Shown here: positions 45,302 through 58,039 of the stretch, one piece after another
How the letters are laid out: every line of letters begins with the position of its first letter
How positions within the stretch are numbered: the stretch's first letter is position 1
Source: Paragorgia papillata
Taxonomy: Eukaryota; Cnidaria; Anthozoa; Scleralcyonacea; Coralliidae
DNA: 64,000 bases
NCBI GenBank assembly: GCA_035771165.1
Contig: JAWNZC010000234.1
Coordinates: forward strand, 3,421,501-3,485,500
Direction: 5' to 3'
Program-made: the position numbers and the translations under genes
The notes under the pieces: generated by a model
The model's database searches: none
The model's input: only the letters and a program-made list of their open reading frames with translations
Told to the model about the DNA's origin: nothing

Positions 45302-47757
45302 GTTAAACTAGCCTGGTCTAATTAAATAGAATTTGTTAAGTAAATTTTTCAAAATATTTTTGGAATTTACTTACTGTTACACGTACCAAACTGGCCAGTA
45401 ATAATATTAAATAATAATAATAATTTAATAATAATAATTATTATAGTAATTATCATGAAAATAATGGTATTTATTTATACATTACAAGCATAGCTGATGT
45501 GGTTCTGTATTTACATGTATAACTAAAAACTAAGTACCTAATTAAAATATACTACTCTACATTTTATTATAATTCTATTGGGCATTGTGGTGTACTTTGC
45601 AGGCCAAAATGAAAAATTCAATGGAATAAAATATATTTTAGCAAGTTGATTTGAGCCTATCAGTTTTAACAGCTCTAAATTATTGTTTGTTGTTTATGGA
45701 ATTGTATACTTTTCTTGTCAATACTTTGGAGCAAAGATTGTTTTGAAGACAAATGTTCTATTTTTCTGCCAGTTACAGTACATGTAAGTTACGAGTTATG
45801 TAAATATTTGTTGCAATGAAATACCAAGATACTATTTACTGTATACAGCACTGTCTTTAATTTTTTTCTGAATGCCCAAAAAAATTATAATAGTAGTAAT
45901 ACAGTTGATGTTCTTGGGCATAAATGTGTTTTTGGCCCTTCTCAGAGCGAATTTTAACCCTCACCTTCGGCTTGGGCTAAAATGAGCCTGAGTCAGGCCA
46001 AAAACATTTATGCTCGGCCCCAGAAACATCAACTCTACTGTTGTAATATAATATCCTATTCTACTAAATGTCTATAATTACAATTTCCTTATTAAAAGCT
46101 TATACACTGTTGGTGGTGTACGCGTATAGTGATGCACATTGCATTGTCAATCAAATGATGCTATTTCATAGAATCTGAAAAAACTTAAGGTTGATAAAGC
46201 ATGTGGACCAGATAAAGTTGCACCCAAACTATTAAAATATGCAGGGGACAAAAGATTGTTTTGAAGACAAATGTTGTATTTTTCTGCTAGTTACATGTGA
46301 GTTACGAGTTATGTAAATATTTGTTGCAATGAAATACCAAGATACTATTTACCGTATACAGCACTGTCTTTGATTTTTTTCTAAATGCCCAATAAAATTA
46401 TTATAGTAGTAATACAGTTGATGTTCTTGGGCATAAATGTGTTTTTGGCCCTTCTCAGAGCGAATTTTAACCCTCACCTTCGGCTTCGGCTAAAATGAGC
46501 CTGAGTCAGGCCAAAAACATTTATGACCTGCCCCACAAACATCAACTCTATTGTTATAATATAATATCCTATTCTACTAAATGTCTATAATTACAATTTC
46601 CTTATTAAAAGCTTATACACTGTTGGTGGTGTACGCGTATAGTGATGCACATTGCATTGTCAATCAAATGATGCTATTTCATAGAATCTGAAAAAACTTA
46701 AGGTTGATAAAGCATGTGGACCAGATAAAGTTGCACCCAAACTATTAAAATATGCAGGGGACAAAAGATTGTTTTGAAGACAAATGTTGTATTTTTCTGC
46801 TAGTTACATGTAAGTTACGAGTTATGTAAATATTTGTTGCAATGAAATACCAAGATACTATTTACCGTATACAGCACTGTCTTTGATTTTTTTCTAAATG
46901 CCCAATAAAATTATTATAGTAGTAATACAGTTGATGTTCTTGGGCATAAATGTGTTTTTGGCCCTTCTCAGAGCGAATTTTAACCCTCACCTTCGGCTTC
47001 GGCTAAAATGAGCCTGAGTCAGGCCAAAAACATTTATGACCTGCCCCACAAACATCAACTCTATTGTTATAATATAATATCCTATTCTACTAAATGTCTA
47101 TAATTACAATTTCCTTATTAAAAGCTTATACACTGTTGGTGGTGTACGCGTATAGTGATGCACATTGCATTGTCAATCAAATGATGCTATTTCATAGAAT
47201 CTGAAAAAACTTAAGGTTGATAAAGCATGTGGACCAGATAAAGTTGCACCCAAACTATTAAAATATGCAGGGGACAAAAGATTGTTTTGAAGACAAATGT
47301 TGTATTTTTCTGCCAGTTACATGTAAGTTACAAGTTATGTAAATATTTGTTGCAATGAAATACCAAGATACTATTTACCATATACAGCAGTCTTTGATTT
47401 TTTTCTAAATGGCCAATAACATTATTTTCGTAGCAATACAGTTGATGTTATTGGGCATAAATGTGTTTTTGGCCCTTCTCAGAACGAATTTTAACCCTCA
47501 CCTTCGCCTTCGGCTAAAATGAGCCTGAGTCAGGCCAAAAACATTTATGACCTAATAATATCCTATTCTACTAAATGTCTATAATTACAATTTCCTTATT
47601 AAAAGCGTATACACTGTTGGTGGTGTATGCATATAGTGATGCACATTGCATTGTCAATGAAATGATGCTATTTCATAGAACCTGAAAAAAATTAAGGTTG
47701 ATAAAGCATGTGGACCAGATAAAGTTGCACCCAAACTATTAAAATATGCAGGGGACA
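45011..47757. repeat. Composite repeat, copy B
   Basis: Aligns with 4893-6311 from the first base; the right part is amplified into the 513-bp tandem array. It is followed, like copy C, by the 3' end of a C2H2 gene. Confidence 0.85.
45733..47757. repeat. 513-bp tandem array, about four units
   Basis: Units begin at AAAGATTGTTTTGAAGACAA at 45733, 46251, 46764 and 47277, spaced 518, 513 and 513 bases; the last is 481 bases. Each holds a foldback of about 140 bases (GGGCATAAATGTGTTTTTGG and complement) and a short RT-coding remnant (KACGPDKVAPKLLKYAGD). Units 2 and 3 are almost identical, pointing to recent amplification. Confidence 0.92.
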
Positions 47758-47839
47758 CTTTAATTTTAATAGTTTGCGTGTGACTTTACCCTTACAGTCA
47801 TGTACACTGTATACAGTTCACTAGCTCTTTAATGACCTT

Positions 47840-50741
47840 TGTTCATGTGACTTACCAAACCACAACCTAAGTCAAATCTGGCATCACATTGTAAACATGC
47901 ATATGTATTACATCCCAGTTGGTTCTGTGGCTTCCAGTTCATGGTTTAACAAATGTCTATCGAATATTTCACTACCAAATGTCCCATTGCAGAAACCACA
48001 TTTGAAGGTGTTTTCTTTTGTGTGAGATTTTTGGTGTGATAGTAAGTCACTTGATTGTCTAAATGTCTTGTCACAAACATCACATTAAAAAGGCTTCTCT
48101 CCAGTATGTGTTCTTTTATGATATACTAAGTTACCTGAATAAAAAATTGTCCCGTTACATATACTGTATCACATTAATGGTTTCTCTTTGGTATGTGTTC
48201 TTTTATGAACTACCAAGTGATCAACTTCGTACCCAGGGTCTTATCTCCGCCCACCTCTGCGAAAAGACCCTGGTTGGGGCTGGTCACGTGTTTCGAGGGC
48301 AAAAACATAACTTACTGGGGGTGGGTTATTTAAAAAGGCTAAACTGAACACGCAAAGACAATGTTTTTATAATGTGATTTATTTTATTCTGACAAGACAA
48401 GGTGTACGTTTTATAACTGTCAAGAAAGCCAGAGTCAGACTGCATGCCCAAATCGCTGTTTATTGACGTCAGTTTCCTCAGTGTTGTGCGATGTTGTAAA
48501 ACGTAGAAACAGAAGTCGCCGTTCTGAACTCGAAGGCCTCTATGTCTCGATTGGCTTTTTGAAATAGTAAAATACGTGTAAATCTCTCCGGTTGATTTGC
48601 GCCTTCAGCTTGGGCTTTATTTGTCGATGAGTCTACCCGAATACACCGCCAATTTTTCGTTAGTCGCTTTGTGTCCCGCCGCTTTGCCTTTGTTGTTTTT
48701 TATGTGCCAACTGTCAATGTTTTCAAGCGTTTCGTTGCGCGCGTCTGACTTTTTGCGTTTATACGAAACGGTTGCCTGAAAAACAAAGACAATATCAGTA
48801 AACTATGAACATTTAGAATACATGATCAAGGTACTACAAATGTGCCTGAGTTGTTTAAGGAGTCTCAAGAACGAAAATATAAATATATACGTTGGCTGAA
48901 CGGCGAAGTAAACATATTTATTACAATATATTGAAGTTTGAACGGTGGTCATGCAATAATTTGGATCTTTCGAAATTTAACGTTTATAACGAAGTATTTT
49001 CCATAATTTAGGAAACATAGAACGGTATAACATTCGCGCCAGTTCAGTGGTGAGTTTTGGCTGTAATTCTGTAAAATACAGTGACAAGAAAAACATTGAA
49101 CAAGCAACAACGTTCAGCGCGCGATATAATAATACTGTAAGATGTTAACAATAGTAAGTAAAACGCGATGCTGATAGGTAGACAACTTTAGTGAAATTGA
49201 GGCTAGCAATTAACAGTTGACAACATGAGCTTGTGGCTCCTTTTATGATAAATATTATTAAATAAGGTTGGCTCAGTTTAAAAATCAGCAATATAGTTCA
49301 AGTATAAGTGCCTACTTTAATACACCGGCCCGCAACTGCACGAAACGGCATGAAATTGTTGTATGCGATGTGGAACTTAAAGAAATAGTAAATGTAATGA
49401 ACTAACCTCTTGGAATTTCTAAAGCACAGAATAAGAATGTATTAAAGCCTTGTTGACAGCTGCAAGCCCAAGGTGTTGAATCTGTATATGTATATATTCT
49501 GCGAACCTTGGTCGTTCCAAGTGATGCAGTGAGATAATTTCCACACTTTCTTTCGAATGAATTTTCAAACGATTGTCAACCAAAATAATTTGTGAATTTC
49601 GCATGGTCTTGATTGTAAGGAAATTTAAATCCGCTACTGTAAAATTTAAAACTCCTGTTCAATCTTCAGGCTGCTAATATCAGATCGCTGATGAGTGATG
49701 ACTGTAGAAATCCATTCGAAGAATATAGAATCTCCTTAAATTCGCTGGTCGTCGGATTGAACGACGGAAGACTTTTGTAGATGTTCAGAATTGTCCTTCA
49801 ATAATACCAAATTGTTATCCATGGAGTGTTTTAATAATTTGCGCAATGAGCTTTCCCTCGATATTGTAAATATTCTTGCATTCAAGGTACTGCGACAAAT
49901 TTTCAAAATAACCACCCGACCCTGACAAGAAAAGTTTGTTATCTCCCATATTCTGGGAGACACGTTACCAGCCCCAACCAGGGTCTTTTCGCAGCGGTGG
50001 GCGGAGATAAGATCCTGGGTACGAGGTTGCCAAGTGATGTGACCTAGAAAATGTCTTCTCACAGACATCACATTTGAATGGTTTCTCTCCAATATGTGTT
50101 CTTTTATGAACAAGTAAGTTACTTAAGTCAGAAAATGTCTTCTCACAGACATCACATTTGAATGGTTCCTCACAAGCATGTGTTCTTTTATGAACTACCA
50201 AGTGACTGGACTTAGAAAATGTCTTCTCACAGACATCACATTTGAATGGTTTCTCTCCAGTATGTGTTCTTTTATGAACTAGTACGTTATTTGATTGGGA
50301 AAATGTCTTGTCACAGATATCACATTTGAATGGTTTCTCTCCAGTATGTGTTCTTTTATGAACTAGTAAGCTACTTGATTGGGAAAATGTCTTCTCACAG
50401 AAATCACATTTGAATGGTTTCTCTCCAGTATGTTTTCCTTTATGAACTAGTAAGTTACCTGAGTGACAAAATGTCTTCTCACAGACATCACATTTGAATC
50501 GTTCCTCTCCAGTATGTGTTCTTTTATGAACTAGTAAGTTACTTGACCTAGAAAATGTCTTCTCACAGACATCACATTTGAATGGTTTCTCTCCAGTATG
50601 TGTTCTTTTATGAACTAGTAAGTAACCTGAGTGAGAAAATGTCTTCTCACAGACATCACATTTGAATGGTTTCTCTTCGGAATGTGTTAATAACATATGA
50701 CGTCTTAAACTTGATAAATAACCAAATGTCTTGCAGTGAAC
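47840..50741 (-). pseudogene. C2H2 zinc-finger paralogue split by a transposon
   Basis: The 5' part (50741-50030) starts inside a finger (KTFGYLSSLRRHMLLTH), because the first Cys pair is replaced by a CCTGG-type element, and continues with eight fingers such as KCDVCEKTFSHSGYLLVHKR with TGEKPF linkers, to SRSHHLA. There a 1.81-kb transposon (48222-50029) intervenes. The 3' part (48221-47840) holds the remaining fingers and the same C-terminal sequence as the gene at 38022-39182, with a TAA in a linker near 48085 and other lesions. Tryptic-like open frames crossing into transposon sequence at both ends are artefacts. It is a dead duplicate of the 38-39 kb gene. Confidence 0.88.
48222..50029. 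mobile_element. 1.81-kb element, 9-bp TSD, inside the zinc-finger pseudogene
   Basis: Termini CAACTTCGTACCCAGGGTC and complement of CAACCTCGTACCCAGG; TIR about 75 bases. Exact 9-bp duplication CCAAGTGAT (48213-48221, 50030-50038). The interior differs from the 15.7 and 40.5 kb elements and matches the one at 62364-64000 (for example GTGTTTCGAGGGCAAAAA, ACAAGGTGTACGTTTTATAA), defining a second subfamily. No transposase frame. Confidence 0.92.
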
Positions 50742-51447
50742 TCGATGTAAGTTAAAATCTGATACCTGGAACGCTAACGTCCAGTCATTCGGAGGGCAAA
50801 AAGTGAGGCAAAAAGTTCCAGGCCCTTGCGCGGTTTGCAGGTAGGATTCAGTCTCCCACAAAATGTTTTTTACACGGTCACCGGTCTTGAGCGAACTGCG
50901 AAGACTCGAAAAGGTTTGAAAAATTTTTATTGAATCATTTTATCATGCTTTGCTAAACGTGCATTTTAAATTTTGATTGGTTGTGCTATGCTGCCGAACT
51001 AATTATGCAGTGATTGTCTATTTGTTGCTACACGAAGTTTGTCAGTGAAGAAATTAAATCAAATTTTCGTTATATTATAAACCATATGTATTAGAGTTTC
51101 GTCACTCCGAAGAGGATACAAAAAATCAACACAAACTTAGTATAGAATAAGCCGTTTAGGTTAATACCAGTTTCATCAGTGTCGTTTTGTTTCCGCATTC
51201 GTACCGAAAACAACAACTAGCCATGAGTAAACGTAAAAAATAAACAATCTAGTTGTCAGTTATTTCTTAAAATATCATAATACCGTTTAACACATTCGAA
51301 CAAAGAATTAAAGGAGCAGAATTAAGAAAATGACATTAGATATAGTATCAATACGTCTTCAAACTTACTCGTACAAGAATAGCTTTCTCACTCTTGTGCT
51401 CACCTTTTCAGCTGGCTGTTTTCATCATAGCCAGCAAAAGGACGTCT
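50739..51447. mobile_element. CCTGGAACGCTAA element, partial copy 2
   Basis: Matches 22030-22730 in the same order. Its left end removes the start of the zinc-finger pseudogene; its right part stops at GGACGTCTG where the Mutator-like gene remnant begins. The second TIR is missing. Confidence 0.8.
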
Positions 51448-53880
51448 GGTTCAGGGCTCCTAGATTCATTCTCATTGCTTCAAGGACTTTTACAGTAGCC
51501 TTTTCACCAATGTTGAAATGAACAACAGCATCATAGACTCCCAATTTAAATATATTTGACCCAACAAACACTGTTTTTGGTACTCTGTCACATCAACAGG
51601 CAAACCTTTCCCATGCTTGTAATTACTGGTTTTCAGAGCCTGATCCCTCTTATATCCACACCAGCTATCCTTTCTGTCAGGACAATGTGTATGCAAAGGG
51701 CGTTTATCTGTGGAGGCACAGTGGAAAAGCGAAGCAAGCACATTTCTCTTCATTGTAGCAAGATTTCCAGTGTTGCTTCTGATGGCTATTCCATAATAGT
51801 TCTGCATCTTATCTATCATACTATCGGTCAACTTTCCTTCCCTACCTAACCCTTTTTTCCCTTTTTTTTAGTTTCCTCAAAGCTGTCCGAAGACGTTTTT
51901 GCACATGCCCAACACATTCTTTTTTTCTCACAACAACACCAAAATCTTCTTTGTAAATATTTTCAATTGCATTAAAGCTTTTGCTATCTCCATCCCCAAA
52001 CAATTCATGGTACTGAAGTTTATGGCAACTTACTGAGCGCTTAAAAATTCGCTTTGTGCCTTCAGGCTCCATAGCTGGTGCTGACCCACTATAGTTTGCT
52101 TTGCGTTTTGATGCATGTTCTGCTTTCCAAAGTTCACTTTGTAAATCATCCTTACCTTCAAACTTCTTACAATTGTGACAAACTTTACATGGCCAGAAAT
52201 CGAGGACAACATGGCGGCAAAGCATGCGCACTGAATGCCTTTTTAATTAATTCAATATGGCGTCCTTCAATAGATTTCTTAAGGAAATATAAAGAACAAT
52301 CATTTTCGGTTATTTACTATTGTAAATTCCGACATGCGAACGTCCAAAACTTCATCAAATTGAACAATCGTTCAGCACTACAATTTCTATTAAGTTTGGA
52401 GCGTCCTAAATAGGTTCCCGAGCCCCTCACAAACATACCTCTTATTCGCTGTTTAAAGTCTATTAATCTGCTATATCACTTATTTTGGAGCTCCAATTTT
52501 GGCTGCTTCTGTGTTGTTTGTCCACGATGCGAACGTCTGAATTTGCTCGGGATGAACGTTACTTTGTTTTGCGGAGTTGTTCGTTCCACTTTTTCGTTGT
52601 TTAATAGGTTCCCAAAGACCTTAAAATGTACGATTTATTTCAGCCGAGTCGTTGTAATTTAATCCATCAAGCGCCGAGATAAATACTGAACTCGGCGTGA
52701 AGAAGCAATGCATTCCTCGATAATTTCGGGTTCTTGTCCGCCATTTCTTATGGAGCTGTTGCTAGGTTGCCAGGGTCTTAAGCGCTATTATTATTATTAA
52801 ATGTGACTGTGGATTCAGAAATAATAACCGAAATTTATGCGGCAATTTTTGTGAGTATGAGTGTACAGGCCTGTCTAGACGATTAAACCTTTTGTAATTT
52901 GATATTTGGGTAAGAAATGGGTCAATCAGACATTTTAGCGAATAACTCTACTTTAATTAATTGCTATAGACTTCTGTTTATAGCCGAAATGATCGATATT
53001 TAGCCATCAGAATTTTCAAATTAATATTACCAATCTAAATATGAGCCCACAGGCCACTGCCGCTGAGTGTCCTGGATTTCTAGCCATGCTTAGCGGCTCC
53101 ACATCGAGAACTTTCCCAGTTTCCATAGAGATTGCCGTAACACACCCATGCAATGAAGAGAATCCCCTTCTTTGCCATGTTCCATCACATGAAATAGCAG
53201 TTTCGAGGACTCCATTTTCATTGACTTCGTCACTTTTTAAATCATGGATTTCATCTACAGCATCTTTCATGGTCGATTCAGCAACATCTTTGGCAGCACG
53301 CAAGATGGCTTTTGAATGGTAATCATAAGCCCTTGAGCCAACTGGTTGGGGCATGTCCATTGTTGAACAAAATTTTTGCATTGCTGATAAGCCACAACCA
53401 ATAGATCTCATGCCATAGATCATTCTCCTGTTTACTTCATAACAATGGCCAACTTGTTTTGAAGGAGAGAATTCTTCAGAGCATCCACACGCGCCACAAC
53501 GAAGAGAAAGACACGAAGCACAACCCATCCGCTTGGTACCATCTTCAACAAGTTCTAGCTGGCACTCAAAACATACTTTACATGGTGGCGTTGTTTTAAA
53601 CATGCTTCCCAAAATATCAACATCAATAATGCGATAACCACTTAATAGATTTTCATTCGTCAAAGGAGCACTCGCTTTAGCAGTTGAACCAATTTTTCTA
53701 GCCGAAGCTGACGTACACGTGGTTGCGGCTTCATCTTGTGATGTTGATTCAAGCACATTTTCATCGCTCGTACTTGCTGTGGAAGTTTCACTCGTTTTCG
53801 AACATTTTGGGTTTATAGCGAACTGCATGATTTCCACCAAACTTACGCTTCTTTGAATAACCAGAACGCTGTTTAGCCAT
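51448..53880 (-). pseudogene. Mutator-like transposase gene, decayed
   Basis: ATG at 53880 begins MAKQRSGYSKKRKFGGNHAV; a one-base shift near 53800 leads to the Ser/Thr-rich SKTSETSTASTSDEN linker. A Cys-rich zinc region follows (CKVCFECQL, CASCLSLRCGACGC), then NRRMIYGMRSIGCGLSAMQK, the MPQPV segment and AISCDGTWQRRGFSSLHGC with the first catalytic Asp, and KVLDVEPLS. After an insertion of about 0.9 kb (52191-53089) the protein resumes as CKVCHNCKKFEGKD, YSGSAPAMEPEG, FGDGDSKSFNAIENIY (second Asp), ECVGHVQKRL, KMQNYYGIAIRSNTG, DSWCGYKRD and, after deletions and a shift near 51560, LGVYDAVVHFNIGEKATVKV. This order is that of animal Mutator-like transposase-domain proteins. At least three frameshifts and the insertion exclude activity. 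Confidence 0.88.
52191..53089. mobile_element. About 0.9-kb insertion in the Mutator-like gene
   Basis: Boundaries inferred from protein continuity (..VEPLS | CKVCHNC..). The ends CATGGCCAGAAATC (52191) and GATTTCTAGCCATG (to 53089) are inverted with one mismatch, and GAGGACA/CAGGACA follows. Possible TTTA/CTTA flanks; target duplication unresolved. Confidence 0.6.
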
Positions 53881-56800
53881 TTCAAGAAGTGAACCGCATT
53901 TTAAAACCAAGAAATTGATTGAAACTTTAAAATACAAAATGGCGTTGTAGTAAGAAAGCTCGACCTTCTCCGTGACCAAATAGACGTTATACTTCATTTA
54001 GAGTACAATATACTAGCTTCAAATAGAAGTGTAGTGAGGGAGGGGTAGTCAAGTACAAGTATGAACTTTTCTGGTTGGAAATCCTGAGCCAGTAACGTCG
54101 ATTTAACCATAACATTCGGTTGCTAGGGTGGTTGCTATGAGTCAATTTTGATAGTAGACAACTTTGTTTCAAAATTTGACCCCTTAGGAACCCAGATATG
54201 ACAAAAATATTATGCTAGCATGAAAAAGCATAAAATAAAGACCCAAAATTCACAAATCTTGAAAAAGTGATTTTTCCCAACTACAAATGTATAAGACCAC
54301 CTTATTAAAGGTAAAATTATAAGCATACTACGCAAAAGATAAGGTAGGTAATTTGTGCATGGCTTCTTTGTCAATATTGTAATAGAGCCGCGTCGGAATT
54401 TCTTCGTATTTACGGCCTCTTTTAGTGAAGGTAGTTCTCTTTAATTTGTTGCACCGTTCGTTTATATTTGACTTGTATATTTCAATGAGATTCTTAATAT
54501 GTACCATGCACGAACAGTGTGCTGTCTATTGTCTATCGCCTATCGGTTTCAAATTGCTGTCTGTCTTCTGTGTTTGATTTAATTATATAAGGGGAAACGG
54601 GTTGATTGTTTCGGATTAACTAGAACTATGATAAGAAGAATTGTGCTTCGTTGTCAGTTTTCGTGTCCCAAATACATATATCTTATTAGATGTTTTGGTG
54701 TGTAGTATCGCTGTATATTTTTACGAGTTGTGCCGTACATTTTGACGGCATGTCAAACTATTTGTCAGAAATAGTATATGACAATCCGTAGCCCCGCCTA
54801 CACCTGATATTTGATCGCAAAAGTATCAAAATATGTGCCAAAATCTGTATGTTTTCCGTTATTTCTTCTAACGATTGCAATAAATGACGTTTGGTCACGC
54901 GGATTATAAAACTACAGTGTTTTAGCAACATGCCCATGTATTCATTGTTTTTTTACCCCGAAATTTCGCCATGTCAAAATGCAAACGAAAGTTTTGAGCC
55001 CAGCCGCTTTTTCATAGTGTTTACATATGTGAATGAACAGACGGTCTAGATCTTACTAACCACGATCGGAAATGGCGGCTGTCGAGGCTCGCGAAATACG
55101 GGCTGACCCATATTAGCTACGCATGCGTAGAACGAATATCTTGAGTGTAAACGTCATCAATACACGGCCGACAACTCACTTGAGCCAGCACGCACGTGGA
55201 CTGCGAACCGCCCCATGAAAGTGGCCGATTTTCTATGCGATTTCCGATCGTGAGCGGCATAGCGTTCTACTCATGCGCGCAATCGATTTTGGTCACTCGG
55301 CCACAGACTCGGCATTGAGTAGTTCGATATTTCGCGAATAGAATGATATAAGTTTTGTTTTATTTGACCGAAAAAAGTCCATGTCACTTTGGATCTGAAC
55401 ATAACGTAGTTAAAAGGGATCACTGAACGGGACAAACCTCAAAGATAAGTATACTTTTCTGTGTTTAATAGTGTGGCTGATTTGTGTCTGTTTATAATAA
55501 GAAATCTAGCTAGTTTTTCTTCGGGTTAACTTCTAACGCTATTTGTGCATTATTTATTACAAATTTAGTTAGTGCTGGCAGATCCCGCGCTTTTTTAAAA
55601 AATAGATTCTTGCTCGAAAAGAATATACTGTTTTAGAGATGAAAAGAATATAATTATTAGAGATTGAGGGAGCAGTGCGACTTCCGCTAATGTTTATTTA
55701 CAAGTATTACTTAATATTTTATTACTTTCTATAAAATTATCTGTAGCTATAGATGATGAATTTGATGGTACGAAGTCGCAGAATAGAGGAAATAGCGGGA
55801 ATGGGGATGGTGTATGTTTTGAACCCATTTCAAGTTGCAAATAAACCAGTATGCTTTAAACTAGTTAAACTAAATAGTATAAACTAGTTGCTTTACAAAC
55901 AGCTTATGTTTTTTATTGTTGTTTATGTAACTGTGTGATTCAACTTACAGTATAGTACAAGTAATGACTGAATCTATTATAATGTTGTATTTTATTTTAT
56001 AGTTTTGTCTATACAAAATAAACTATATAAGGCATGCGAGAAGAGTGCTTCCAGTTTGACTCCACCAAACACTACAGTTTTCCTCTGGATACTCCTGCTT
56101 CCTCCTGTAGTAACACTGCTACTGGACCAACGAGGGATGGTCCTTTCTGGACCTCTAGGGAGAACAGTTTAGTATAACTGATAGGGTTATCCAATTTAAA
56201 TAAATGTTAGTTTAGTTTGTGGCTACCAAAGAATTTTGACAGATCTCTTATTTTTTCGCTTTCCAACTACCATGACTGTAATCATACAAAGTGCCATCTA
56301 TCTCCTCTTACAAATGTTAAAAAAAAAAAAGGTGATCTTTCAGGCAAAGACTCAACAAATATGTCGCTGTGACTCAACAAATATGTCGCTGTGACTCAAC
56401 AAATATGTCGCTGACTCAACAAATATGTCGCTGTGACTCAACAAATATGTGCAGTTTGCCATTCATCAAATTCCTCTGAATATCCAACATAATGGAATTT
56501 AACTTTGTTGTTCTCCAGGTGACGAACAGTTATCTGTTTTAAAGAAAAATTGAGCAGCAATTTTAAATGTGTTGTCATTGGTGGAATTTTACTAGACTTT
56601 TTAGTGATCAACCAGCTTGCTACTGTGACTTGAATGGTAATAATTATGTATAGTACTGTACTGATTAGATACTAATACTAATAAACTATTAAATAGCTCT
56701 CAATTCACAGTCACAGCAGCAAGCTGGTTGCAATCGCCTAGTATATTATGAGTATATTACGTGTACTTATGACTTTGAAAATGTTTCACAGAGAAATAAA

Positions 56801-57140
56801 AGATATTTTAAGATTTTCCCTTGTAGTAGGGTGTTGTAATAATTTTTGTTTAACTGTATGAAATGTCAATATTCAGAAGTGGGTGGAAGATTATTGTTAA
56901 TATTGATAGATTTAACAATTACCTGACTTTTTATGTGGGAGTTAGAAGTGAGAAGTGCATGTATAAAGTGGCAAAAACAAGTTGACGCATAAGTTTTAAT
57001 AATGACTTCAATACTGACTGTCTGTCCCTCAGACCTTCACAGATATATTCGTGATTATCGTGATATAGTCTAAAATATATACAGAATTTAAAACAGAAGT
57101 GGCAGTACATACCTCAATCTCGTAATGCTAATTCGGATCT
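53881..57140. other. Long gene-free region
   Basis: No supported gene over more than 3 kb. GC-richer DNA with several CpG-containing words and ATGCGC phrases at 55060-55290 could be a promoter-like patch, without direct support. A 47-codon frame from ATG at 56034 lacks recognisable domains but reads in-frame through GC-balanced sequence. Confidence 0.35.
56349..56451. repeat. 22-bp tandem repeat, five units
   Basis: Unit GACTCAACAAATATGTCGCT(GT), repeated five times, the third lacking GT. Preceded by a poly-A tract at 56320. Confidence 0.93.
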
Positions 57141-57198
57141 GCTTCAGTTTTTTTCTTTCTTCACTTTGTAAGAATATTCCTTGTAGAGCTTCTCCTTT

Positions 57199-57497
57199 GT
57201 TTAGAGGTATCATCGGTTTCAAATTATGAAGCTTAACCATCTAATAAAACCATCCCACAAGCGGGATGTTAAACTTGAACACATAAAGGTAAAAATCCTA
57301 TAGGGGTGTTGTGGTCGGGGTATGAGAGGTGGCACATTTTTCCGGAGGGTTCTGATTAGGTTTAGGTTTCCGGGGGGCCGTGATTACCGGGGGGTGGTAT
57401 GGGGGTGAGGTTTCGTTTTAAAAGGTTGTCCAATCAGATGGTGGTTTTGATAGTGGTTAAGCTTCATAATTCGAAGGAAATGATAGCTCTTGTTTAA
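57199..57497. mobile_element. About 300-bp MITE-like inverted repeat
   Basis: About 40-base arms with AATTATGAAGCTTAACCA on the left and complement TGGTTAAGCTTCATAATT on the right. The interior (57300-57410) has a direct relative at 59575-59690 (AGGGGTGTTGTnGTC, GAGAGGTGG, GGTTTAGG). Confidence 0.6.
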
Positions 57498-58039
57498 CAA
57501 TACAAAATGTTTGGCCTGGCACGCTTTGCGGCCGCCATGCGGGATATCATATTGGTGTTTATTGCAATTATTGGTGATAATTGGATTTTACGCTGACCGA
57601 TCACACCGAAGGCGCGCTGATTAGCAAATCTGACAAATTGGACAAAATAGTTTCGTATGGCCCGCAGGGCGAGTCAAAATACAAACAACGAGTAAAAATA
57701 TACAGCGATACTACACACCAAAGCATCAAATAAGAGATTTATTATACAACTACTCTGATCAACAAATTTTGATGAAAAAGAAAACTGTAAAAAGGCCAGA
57801 GAAGTAGCGTGACTTGCACCAGGACAAAATAATAAGCATACATGAAGTAGTCTCCCGTGTGATAAATTTGATTGGCTAACAATCCAAATAAACAGTGCAA
57901 ATATCCAAATTTCGCTGTATATTTGCACTCATTTTTAGCGTTACTTGAAAAGTTTTTAATGCAGTTGTATAATGTTTATTTATAAGCATTCACTAAGCTC
58001 CATTGAATTTGAACAACCCATCAGATCGCGATGATATAT

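Larger units (their letters stand above)
54681..57735. repeat. Inverted repeat pair about 3 kb apart
   Basis: 54681-54731 (TCTTATTAGATGTTTTGGTG..) and 57684-57735 are inverted copies with few mismatches, sharing GTGTGTAGTATCGCTGTATA. They may be the ends of a 3-kb element; no target duplication was found outside them. Confidence 0.55.

Noticed and set aside
49965..50029. C-terminal ATSYPGSYLRPPLRKD-like tail of the zinc-finger frame
   Set aside because: It lies in the transposon TIR; the real gene continues beyond 48222.
50742..50861. N-terminal 40 residues of the 298-codon zinc-finger frame
   Set aside because: They are encoded by the CCTGG-type element, not by zinc-finger sequence.
57674..57928. 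Membrane-like 84-codon frame
   Set aside because: Hydrophobic only because of T-rich sequence; overlaps the inverted repeat and has no conserved features.
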